Assembly (NCBI RefSeq): GCF_026248825.1
Contig: NZ_CP110973.1
Coordinates: 6,221,501-6,285,500, forward strand
Length of the DNA stretch: 64,000 bases
Reading direction: 5' to 3'
Source: Larkinella insperata
GTDB lineage: Bacteria; Bacteroidota; Bacteroidia; Cytophagales; Spirosomataceae
This document shows positions 17,863-25,291 of this stretch, in pieces. The notes beneath the pieces are model-generated. The model searched no databases. It worked only from the letters and a program-made list of their open reading frames with translations, and was not told the DNA's origin. Made by a program: the position numbers and the translations under genes. Numbering within the stretch: position 1 is the first letter of the stretch; the number at the start of each line of letters is the position of its first letter.

Positions 17863-20235
17863 TTATTTCAGGATGTAATTCACTTTCAAGTGGATACTCC
17901 GGCCCGCGTTCTGAATCCGGAAGTTGTCGTAAACAGGTTTGTCAAAGAGATTTTTCACTTGCAGGCCAACGGAAAAACGGTCATTGACGGGCTGGTAAGT
18001 CAGCCCGATCGAATGCAGGTGCTGGTTCGGAATGATGTTTGGTGCATCGAATCCGGCCCTTCCCCAGAGCCCCAGAAAACCCGCCGGTTCCAGTGCCTTC
18101 GGTATGTAGTCCAGGTAGTACTCGCGAACGAACATGAAATAATAATAAATGGTAAGCCGGTCGCGGCCCGCCAGCACGTGCGGCAGCGTTGCGTTCAGGC
18201 CCAGATTGGCAAAAAAGTAAGGCGTGTTGCGCAGCCGGGACCCTTCCAGATTTCGGTTCCCCGTGTTGAACAGTCGGAAGTCCTGCCAGGTGAAATTGCC
18301 GTTGGTCCGCAGCCAGCGCGTTAGTGACAGCCCGGCGTCGGCTTCCACGCCCAGTCCGCGCACGTTGTTGACGTTCTGGTTCTGGGTAAAGAAAATATCG
18401 ACGGGAACGCGCAGGATCAGGTCACGGGTGATACGGTAAAAGGTGTTGAGTTCCACGCTGTAGCGACCCGGTTTTTCGGTTCGGAAACCGGCGTTAAAAT
18501 TGGTACTCCGCTCGGGTTTCAACTCAAAGTTGGACCGGTGAAAATTGCCGTCGCCGAAGAGTTCGTCCTGCTCCGGCAGCCGGGTTGCCACCTCCGCCGA
18601 CGCCCGAACGAAGGAATTGGCCCCGAGCGAAACTTTCGCAGCTTCGGCCACGCCCCAGCGGATGGCGGTTTGCGAACGGGGCAGTACGGCACCAACAAAA
18701 TCCGTGTCGATCGCATCGACGCTGGCGTAGTAATACTTGACAATCAGGCTGTTTAACACCTTTTCACCAAATCCTTTCGACTCAAGCCCGAGCGCCGTGA
18801 TCAGTTTGTAATATTGGGCCTCGGGCGCCAGAATGTCCGTACCGTTTTTGAACGTCAACCCCAGCGGGTCGCGTCCGACGCGCATCATCTTGGCCGATAC
18901 CACATTCATTTCCAGCTTATTGTGTTCGTTGAGCTGGTAGCTCAGGTTCGTGCGGGAGGTGAAATACGCGAAGGCAATGTCCGCCCGCGACCCCCGCGTT
19001 GAGGTTTCGCCCGTGCGCGACGGACTGGGTCGGAAGTTGCCGTACCAGTCGTAAGTGCCCTGCGCCGTGTCAATTTGCTGGACGTGGATGGTGCTGCCCG
19101 TCAGAAACTGGTCAAGATTCAGCTTCCGGAACGCTTTGCGGTACCGCAACGTCGGCACCACCGAATACTGCTGACTGACCGACGCGCCAAAGGGCTGCGC
19201 CATTGTCGCGCCGTACTGGTTCTGCCGGTCGATCCGGAACCAGGTCACGCCCAGCCGCAGTTCGTCGGCCCAGCGGGTGTTGGCAATGCCGCCGTAGGCT
19301 TCTGTGTAGTAGTTGGTAAAGCGGTTGTGAAATAACCGCACCGTGGCGCTGCTGCGGGCCGCCGTTTCCAGGTCGGTAACGGTTACGTTCACTTTGTAGT
19401 TGTTATCAGAACGGTTCATGAAGGCATCAGCACCCACGAAAAACTTCCGGGTAGTGTCCGAATAGAGCACGTTCAGCGAAGCCCGGTGCGTGTTGAACGA
19501 CGCGACTTCGTAGGAAGCTTCGGCGTAGCGGTACAGCGATTTTTTGGTTACCAGGTTGACGGCCCCGCCCAGCGCGTCGGCCCCTAAACCCGTCGGCAGG
19601 ACGCCTTTGTAAACTTCCACCCGTTCGAGCATGTTGACCGGCACCAGAGCAATGTTATAGCCCGCGCCGAGGTAATCCAGCGGAATGCCGTCCTTGAAAT
19701 TTTTGATGGCCCGGTCCTGAAAACCGTTCATCATCAGCCCGGCGTTCGAGCCGAGTCCGCCCGTTTGCCGAATCCGAATTCCCGCCGACCGGTTCATCAA
19801 CTCAACCAGCGTAGACGGCTGTTCCTGAACGGCTTTCGTATTAATTACTTCCGCCTTAATGGGCAGCTCTTTGGCCTGCTGGGTTTCGGTTTTGCCCCGT
19901 ACCTGAACTTCCGAAAGCTCGCTGGCTTCTTCCTGCAACACCAGATTTATCCGCACCCGTTTCTGGCCGTCGGGTGAGACGTCTTTCAGTACGGTTTTGT
20001 AACCAACGTGGGTGACCTGAATCCGGTGCGGTCCGGGCGGCACATCCGAAAGTTCGAAAGTTCCGGCAGCCGTGGTCGTTGTGAATTTGTTCAGTGCCTG
20101 AATACCGACCGTGGCCCCCGGCAGCGGTTTCTCCTTCGCGTCTTTGACCGTACCGTGCCAGGTTACCGATGGGTTTTGCGCCTGGACGATCCAGCCCGTC
20201 ATTAAAAGAAAGAAGAGTAAAAATCCTTTACTCAT
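17863..20235 (-). CDS. TonB-dependent outer-membrane receptor, probable metallophore uptake
   Basis: This 790-residue protein has a signal peptide ending near residue 19 (IVQAQ). A carboxypeptidase-regulatory-like domain lies at about 24-110 (LPGATVGIQALNKFTTTTAAG). The plug spans about 130-240 (RSAGIRIRQTGG, then VYKGVLPTGLGADALGGAVNLVTKK). The C-terminal barrel ends HLKVNYILK. The length and lack of a SusD partner fit a siderophore or heme receptor more than a SusC. It is first in a four-gene operon with DUF4374, PepSY and a small membrane protein, and divergent from an AraC-type activator. Such a layout usually serves iron acquisition under regulator control. Confidence 0.92.
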   Translation of the reverse strand: MSKGFLLFFLLMTGWIVQAQNPSVTWHGTVKDAKEKPLPGATVGIQALNKFTTTTAAGTFELSDVPPGPHRIQVTHVGYKTVLKDVSPDGQKRVRINLVLQEEASELSEVQVRGKTETQQAKELPIKAEVINTKAVQEQPSTLVELMNRSAGIRIRQTGGLGSNAGLMMNGFQDRAIKNFKDGIPLDYLGAGYNIALVPVNMLERVEVYKGVLPTGLGADALGGAVNLVTKKSLYRYAEASYEVASFNTHRASLNVLYSDTTRKFFVGADAFMNRSDNNYKVNVTVTDLETAARSSATVRLFHNRFTNYYTEAYGGIANTRWADELRLGVTWFRIDRQNQYGATMAQPFGASVSQQYSVVPTLRYRKAFRKLNLDQFLTGSTIHVQQIDTAQGTYDWYGNFRPSPSRTGETSTRGSRADIAFAYFTSRTNLSYQLNEHNKLEMNVVSAKMMRVGRDPLGLTFKNGTDILAPEAQYYKLITALGLESKGFGEKVLNSLIVKYYYASVDAIDTDFVGAVLPRSQTAIRWGVAEAAKVSLGANSFVRASAEVATRLPEQDELFGDGNFHRSNFELKPERSTNFNAGFRTEKPGRYSVELNTFYRITRDLILRVPVDIFFTQNQNVNNVRGLGVEADAGLSLTRWLRTNGNFTWQDFRLFNTGNRNLEGSRLRNTPYFFANLGLNATLPHVLAGRDRLTIYYYFMFVREYYLDYIPKALEPAGFLGLWGRAGFDAPNIIPNQHLHSIGLTYQPVNDRFSVGLQVKNLFDKPVYDNFRIQNAGRSIHLKVNYILK

Positions 20236-20260
20236 TGTGGATCAATAAACTAGAGATCAC

Positions 20261-20305
20261 TATCTTTGACTATTAAGACTAATTCTTAATAAAAAAACAA
20301 AAGTA
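20261..20305. promoter_or_regulatory. divergent control region between the receptor operon and the araC-type gene
   Basis: On the plus strand TATCTTTG (20261-20268) fits the Bacteroidota -7 consensus TAnnTTTG and could serve the regulator gene. On the minus strand TACTTTTG (complement of 20298-20305) could serve the receptor operon. Between them lies a 19-base inverted repeat, ATTAAG-N7-CTTAAT (20272-20290), a possible operator. No convincing -33 TTTG is placed at the usual spacing for either, so these are candidates only. Confidence 0.4.
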
Positions 20306-20370
20306 ACCGATTCCCTCGGCCCCGGACTAACGCCAGATGCAGTATTGCTGACGCAGGAAGCAGAATTTCC

Positions 20371-21366
20371 ATGAAGATTGTATTTAAATCAGAAGATATT
20401 CAGGAACACACGTACACCAAAGAGTACACGGATGGCTACACCGTGCCCAACGCTACCGGCTTGTTTGAATACCAGGGGGAAACGAGTTTTAACGGAATTC
20501 ACGCCAGAAGCCACCGGATCCACGTTGATGGGATTTTTATGGCGATGTTCCAGGCCACGCACGAGCGAAGCTTTAGTCACGTCATTGAGAGTGACTTTCC
20601 CTACCTGCAAATGCATTTCGAGCTAACAACCAGCGGCTGTGTTTACAAACCGAAGGCCCGGTTCGAACCCGAAACCAACATCCTGCACGGCCAGCATTCG
20701 TTGCTGTTTTATCCGGCTTTGGCGGGTGAACTGACGTACTTAAGAACGCCATCGGCCCGGAGCGTTGAAATTGAATTATCGCTGGATTTCCTGCGCCGAG
20801 CCTACGGAAACGATTTGGAGCAGTTGGGCCGTTTTGGGCTGAGCATCGAAAAAAAATGCCCGGCTCTGATGGGCAACCGGAGTTTTCCAATTACCGGCCG
20901 CATGAAACAGATCCTGGCCGAACTGCGGGAATGCCCCTACGTCGGTTCGCTCAAGAAGCTATTCGTAACGGCGAAAGTGATGGAACTGCTGGCCCTGCAA
21001 ATCGATCAGATGATGGCCGAACCGCCCGTTGCTTCAGGGTTGAAAAAAGCCGACGTTGACAAGCTCCATGCCGTGCGCGACCTGCTGACTCAGAACCTGC
21101 ACGCGCCGTATTCCATCGAGCAATTGGCGCGGATGGTCGGCCTGAACCGGACCAAATTGCAGGAAGGCTTCAAGGAATTGTTTCAAACCACCGTTTTTGG
21201 TTACCTGACCGACTGCCGGATGCAGCAGGCCCGGGAACTGATTCTGACCGGCAGCTACGAAACCATCGCCGAGGTTTCCAACCTGATCGGCTACAAAAAT
21301 CACCAGCACTTTACGGTGGCTTTCAAGAAGAAGTTCGGCTACCTACCCCGGGAACTGAAAGGCTGA
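20371..21366 (+). CDS. AraC-family transcriptional regulator
   Basis: This 331-residue protein has a C-terminal AraC/XylS DNA-binding domain at about 228-330: two helix-turn-helix units around YSIEQLARMVGLNRTKLQE and TIAEVSNLIGYKNHQHFTVAF. The N-terminal 200 residues form a ligand-sensing region of no named family that I can confirm. PchR-type activators, which bind a siderophore and switch on its receptor, have this size and layout. The divergent position beside the TonB receptor operon suggests the same role here. It could also regulate itself through the shared 136-base spacer. Confidence 0.88.
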   Translation: MKIVFKSEDIQEHTYTKEYTDGYTVPNATGLFEYQGETSFNGIHARSHRIHVDGIFMAMFQATHERSFSHVIESDFPYLQMHFELTTSGCVYKPKARFEPETNILHGQHSLLFYPALAGELTYLRTPSARSVEIELSLDFLRRAYGNDLEQLGRFGLSIEKKCPALMGNRSFPITGRMKQILAELRECPYVGSLKKLFVTAKVMELLALQIDQMMAEPPVASGLKKADVDKLHAVRDLLTQNLHAPYSIEQLARMVGLNRTKLQEGFKELFQTTVFGYLTDCRMQQARELILTGSYETIAEVSNLIGYKNHQHFTVAFKKKFGYLPRELKG

Positions 21367-21368
21367 CG

Positions 21369-21390
21369 AACCGTTGTTTGCGGAACGGTT
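21369..21390 (+). terminator. weak hairpin after the AraC-type gene
   Basis: A 7-base stem (AACCGTT with AACGGTT) and 8-base loop directly follow the stop codon. There is only a short T run after it, so terminator function is uncertain. Confidence 0.35.
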
Positions 21391-21494
21391 TACCGATTCA
21401 AAAATTCTGCTACCTTTATTGGCAGGCAACCCCTGTTTAGGCTGCCGCCAACCCGTTACCGAAATTCTTGACAATTACCCCATCTGCTAAACCC

Positions 21495-22538
21495 ATGGAA
21501 ACTAACCAAACCCGGCGCCGGTTTCTAGGCGCCACAACCGCCTTGCTTTCGGGTCTGGCGCTCAGTAAAAGCCCGGTTTTTGGCGCTCCGGCCCTGATTC
21601 GTGCGCTGGGCGATAAACCCAATTCGCTCATCGACGGGGTGCAAATCGGTGTTATCACTTATTCTTTCCGGGAAATGCCCGATCAGACCGCTGAAGCCAC
21701 CCTGCAATACGTGCTGGACAGTGGGGTGAGCGCTATTGAACTGATGGGTGATCCGGCCGAAACCTTCGCAGGCGCCCCAAAAAGCAAGATCGACATGCGG
21801 GCCGTTGGGCCGCTGATGCGCAAACGGCGCGAAAATCAGACCCTGACCGATGAGGAGCAAAAGACCCTGGCGGAGTTTGAAACGCAGCGGAAAGCGTACC
21901 AGCAGGAACTGGCCAAATGGCGGCTTTCGGCTCCGATGAACAAGTTTGAGCAGGTTCGTAAAATGTACAATCAGGCCGGGGTGCAGATTTACGGTTTTAA
22001 ACCCTCGACGTTTGGTCTGCAAAGCTCTGACGCGGAAATTGACTACGGTATGCGGGCGGCCAAACTCCTGGGGGCCAACCAGGTTACCCTCGAACACCCC
22101 GCCAACGATGCCCATACGCTTAAACTGGGCCAAATGGCGCAGAAGCACGGTTTAAAAGTCGGGTACCACGGCCACGAGCAGCAAACACCGACGTTCTGGG
22201 ATACGGCCCTCGCCCAATCCCCGGCCAATGCGCTAAACTTCGATCTGGGGCATTACGTCGCAGCTGGCAACCCGGACCCGCTGGTCTTGATCAAACAAAA
22301 GCACGACCGCATCGCCAGCATGCACATTAAAGACCGCCAAACTGCCGAGCACGGCAAAGGTAACCTGCCCTGGGGCCAGGGTGATACACCTTTAGCCCAG
22401 GTCCTGAAGCTGATGCGGGACCAGAAATACAAATTCCCGGCGACAGTCGAGCTGGAATACCAGATCCCGGCGGGTTCCAACTCAGTGGCCGAAGTAAAAA
22501 AATGCGTGGATTTCTGCCGAAATCGCCTGATGAGCTAA
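21495..22538 (+). CDS. Tat-exported TIM-barrel sugar isomerase/epimerase-like protein
   Basis: From ATG 21495 the 347-residue protein begins METNQTRRRFLGATTALLSG, a twin-arginine-type signal. The barrel is of the sugar phosphate isomerase/epimerase (AP-endonuclease 2-like) type. Probable metal ligands lie in ELMGDP (near 80), YHGHE (near 220), NFDLGH (near 245), MHIKDR (near 280) and VELEY (near 325). A charged insertion (about 110-155, rich in Lys, Glu and Gln) looks helical and is not in the basic fold. Export implies that the substrate is not a sugar phosphate but a free or oxidised sugar or glycoside in the periplasm. It converges with the membrane-protein gene that follows. Confidence 0.88.
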   Translation: METNQTRRRFLGATTALLSGLALSKSPVFGAPALIRALGDKPNSLIDGVQIGVITYSFREMPDQTAEATLQYVLDSGVSAIELMGDPAETFAGAPKSKIDMRAVGPLMRKRRENQTLTDEEQKTLAEFETQRKAYQQELAKWRLSAPMNKFEQVRKMYNQAGVQIYGFKPSTFGLQSSDAEIDYGMRAAKLLGANQVTLEHPANDAHTLKLGQMAQKHGLKVGYHGHEQQTPTFWDTALAQSPANALNFDLGHYVAAGNPDPLVLIKQKHDRIASMHIKDRQTAEHGKGNLPWGQGDTPLAQVLKLMRDQKYKFPATVELEYQIPAGSNSVAEVKKCVDFCRNRLMS

Positions 22539-22544
22539 TTGCAA

Positions 22545-22566
22545 GGGGGTGGCAACCGCCACCCTT
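22545..22566. terminator. bidirectional hairpin between convergent genes
   Basis: Stem GGGTGGC/GCCACCC, extendable by G-T pairs, with loop AACC. It fills the 27-base gap between the convergent stops at 22538 and 22566. The stem-loop is visible directly; terminator activity is inferred from position. Confidence 0.5.
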
Positions 22567-23849
22567 CATTCAAACCGTCGGTTCATTCCTTTCAATTCAC
22601 CGTGGCTGTTGATGGCAATCAGGGCAATCAGCGCCATGAAAAACAGCACCAGCGCAAACCCCATCGCCCACCGTCCGGCATACAGGCCCCGCTGCGAAAA
22701 ACCGGGCTTGGTCCTTCCAATCAGCAACGAGATAATCAGCAGGTTAATCAGGTAGAGGTACTGTTCCACGCGGTAGGTGCTGACCACAGCGCCGGTAATC
22801 AGCAGGCTAAGAACCGTATACAAACCCAGGTGCCCCACAAAAAATGTTCGCACCTCGTTATCGTCGTAGCTGACCAACTCGGTCGGTTTATTCCTGTAAT
22901 ACCTTGTAAACCACACCGCAGAGGTGGCCAGCACAGCCGCCAACGCCCCCAGCCGAACGGTCTGAATCAGGTTCGCGGTATCGCCGGTAACAAGCTTGGC
23001 GTACGTGTCCACCAGACGCGGTATTTCGAACGTCTGCTCCCAAACCACCCCGGGAATGATCAGGGTCAACATGAGCAGCGGAAACCAGATCCTGCTTTTC
23101 CGGGAACGATCTTCCACCGGCTCCCAGGAGGAAGTAAACGTGCCGTAGGCCATGCCGACACCCCCGCAAAAACCGAGGGTATACTCCATGACGTTCCAGA
23201 AGTTAAACGGGATGCCGGACACCTGGCCCATCACCTGCAGAAAATTCCCGAACGCGAAGCCAACGCCCCCACCGAGGCCGGAAAAAACCGCCACCCGCAA
23301 GGACGCAACCTGCCCGGTACGATCCATAAACCAGGCCAGCGCCAGCGCCATCCCCAGACAGGCCGCCCACAGTTCCGAACGCGGGGGCGTCATCAGCCAA
23401 CCCCATTCCTCAATGAATAAAAAGTAGATAACGACGGCGCCAGCCAGCATTTCAACCAAAGCCTGCTGCCAGCGGACCGGCTTTTGGGCGGTATCGGCCA
23501 GGGCTAGTCCAAACAGCCCCCCGCCGAGAAAACCGTAGAGCCCGCCGATGACAAACAGCATCATCAGCCCGTAATAAACATTCACGAAGTCGATGCCTCG
23601 GCCGTAGCCCACCACCACCCCGTAGCTCATGATGCCGCCGATGCCCCAGCCGACGGCACCCGCCAGCGCCACCTGAAACATCCGGGCGTACCAGTCGGCG
23701 CGCTTGGCCACCAGCAAGACGCTCAGGGCGCCGATGCTACCCGCCCAGGCCGCCCCCTGCTCGTGCCCAAACTGCCCGCGGATGGCCCAGGCCGTGCCCA
23801 TCGACAGGCCCGCGACCAGCAGACTGTAAGAAAGTGATTTTGCCTTCAT
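22566..23849 (-). CDS. polytopic membrane protein of unknown function
   Basis: A 427-residue protein with roughly ten to twelve hydrophobic segments, several of them glycine-rich (for example GGLYGFLGGGLFGLAL near 105-120). The N-terminus has a short basic start and a first helix (SYSLLVAGLSMGTAWAI), then a conserved-looking RGQFGHEQGAAWAG loop. I do not recognise it as a major transporter family. Its neighbours on both sides handle sugars, so transport or membrane-associated modification of a sugar is possible, but the sequence does not show it. Confidence 0.8.
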   Translation of the reverse strand: MKAKSLSYSLLVAGLSMGTAWAIRGQFGHEQGAAWAGSIGALSVLLVAKRADWYARMFQVALAGAVGWGIGGIMSYGVVVGYGRGIDFVNVYYGLMMLFVIGGLYGFLGGGLFGLALADTAQKPVRWQQALVEMLAGAVVIYFLFIEEWGWLMTPPRSELWAACLGMALALAWFMDRTGQVASLRVAVFSGLGGGVGFAFGNFLQVMGQVSGIPFNFWNVMEYTLGFCGGVGMAYGTFTSSWEPVEDRSRKSRIWFPLLMLTLIIPGVVWEQTFEIPRLVDTYAKLVTGDTANLIQTVRLGALAAVLATSAVWFTRYYRNKPTELVSYDDNEVRTFFVGHLGLYTVLSLLITGAVVSTYRVEQYLYLINLLIISLLIGRTKPGFSQRGLYAGRWAMGFALVLFFMALIALIAINSHGELKGMNRRFE

Positions 23850-23960
23850 TTCGGTTCAGGATAAGGATTTGGGATAAATACGTTAAGCCCTGCCAAACAG
23901 GCTATTGGTTAAAAAATTATCCGATCAGCAATAGCCTGAAACCGGGTGAGCCGCGTAATT

Positions 23961-25214
23961 ATGAAGACGAACCCCCTTATGGAAAAGAACATCACCCTGG
24001 AAACCCTGGCCATCGACGGTGGCGATAGAACGGTTCAAACCCACTTTCCCTGGCCCATTTACGACGAAACCGACGTGCAGGCCGTGGCCGACGTGGTTCG
24101 GAGCGGGCGCTGGGGCAACCCGGATTGTGGCGATTTGGTGGAAACGTTCGAGCAGGAGTTTGCGGCTTACTGCGGAACAAAATACGCTGTCTCCTGCGTC
24201 AACGGTTCGGTGTCGCTCCGGCTGGCGCTGATGGCCTGCGGAGTACGGCCCGGTGATGAGGTGATTATTCCGCCCTATACCTTCATTGCCACGGCCTCAA
24301 CCGTGCTGGAAGTTAACTGCGTACCGGTTTTTGTGGACATCGACCCCGACACCTACAACCTCGATCCAAAAGCCGTTGAAGCGGCCATTACGGAGCGCAC
24401 CAAAGTTATTATTCCCGTTCACTTCGCCGGTCTGGCCTGCGACATGGACGCCATTATGGACATTGCCCGCCGGCACAAGTTGAGAGTTATCGAAGATGCG
24501 GCCCACGCCCACGGTGCCGAATACAAAGGCCGCAAACTGGGTTCGATTGGCGATGTGGGTAGTTTTAGTTTTCAGTCGTCGAAAAATCTGACGAGTGGCG
24601 AAGGTGGCATGGTGGTGACCAACGACGAAAACCTGTACCGCACGATGGCGTCGCTGCGCAACGTGGGTCGGATGGAAGGCCACCAGTGGTACGACCATTT
24701 CAACCCCGGCTGCAATTACCGCATCACCCAGATGCAGGCCGTGCTGCTTTCCCGGCAACTCAACCGGCTGGACGACCAGACAGTTATTCGCAACGAAAAC
24801 GGTTTGTATCTAAACAAGTTACTTTCCAACATCGACGGCATTTTGCCCCTGACCCGGAGCCCGGAAGCGACCCGGCATTGCTACCACCTGTACATCTTCA
24901 GTTACGACTCGTCGGCCTTCGGTGGGCTTCCCCGCCAGGAATTTGTAGCCCGGTTGGCGGCCGAGGGTGTGCCCTGTTCGACGGGGTATCCGCATCCGCT
25001 GTACAAACAGCCGCTGTTTCAAAATAAAAATTTCATGTGTTACGCCATACCCGAATCGGTGGACTATGCAGCCGTCAACTGCCCGGTGGCCGAGCGGGCT
25101 TGCCGCGACGAAGCCGTCTGGATTTTCCAGCACGCGATGCTGGGCAGCCGGGAAGACATGCAGTCCTTCGCCGAAGCAATCCGGAAAATTCAACGGGTGG
25201 TAACACAAGCCTAG
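23961..25214 (+). CDS. DegT/DnrJ/EryC1/StrS-family PLP aminotransferase
   Basis: From ATG 23961 the protein has 417 residues; a GTG at 23946 is an alternative and Met7 another. It is a fold-type I PLP enzyme. The cofactor lysine is Lys208 (FQSSKNLTSGEGG), the pyridine-nitrogen aspartate is Asp179 (VIEDAAHAHGA), and PPYTFIATAST lies near 104-114. Relatives transfer an amino group from glutamate or glutamine to keto sugars or keto-inositols, usually on nucleotide sugars. No nucleotide-sugar enzymes are nearby, which is odd. The gene sits among catabolic sugar genes and directly before an exported hydrolase-like gene, so it may work on a free keto sugar, perhaps in the deaminating direction. Confidence 0.9.
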   Translation: MKTNPLMEKNITLETLAIDGGDRTVQTHFPWPIYDETDVQAVADVVRSGRWGNPDCGDLVETFEQEFAAYCGTKYAVSCVNGSVSLRLALMACGVRPGDEVIIPPYTFIATASTVLEVNCVPVFVDIDPDTYNLDPKAVEAAITERTKVIIPVHFAGLACDMDAIMDIARRHKLRVIEDAAHAHGAEYKGRKLGSIGDVGSFSFQSSKNLTSGEGGMVVTNDENLYRTMASLRNVGRMEGHQWYDHFNPGCNYRITQMQAVLLSRQLNRLDDQTVIRNENGLYLNKLLSNIDGILPLTRSPEATRHCYHLYIFSYDSSAFGGLPRQEFVARLAAEGVPCSTGYPHPLYKQPLFQNKNFMCYAIPESVDYAAVNCPVAERACRDEAVWIFQHAMLGSREDMQSFAEAIRKIQRVVTQA

Positions 25215-25291
25215 CCGCCCGTCGGCACATCAGAGAACATCCGAAAAGTACTCCGATGCACTCTGTGTAATAACTTTTCCCTAACCCTACC

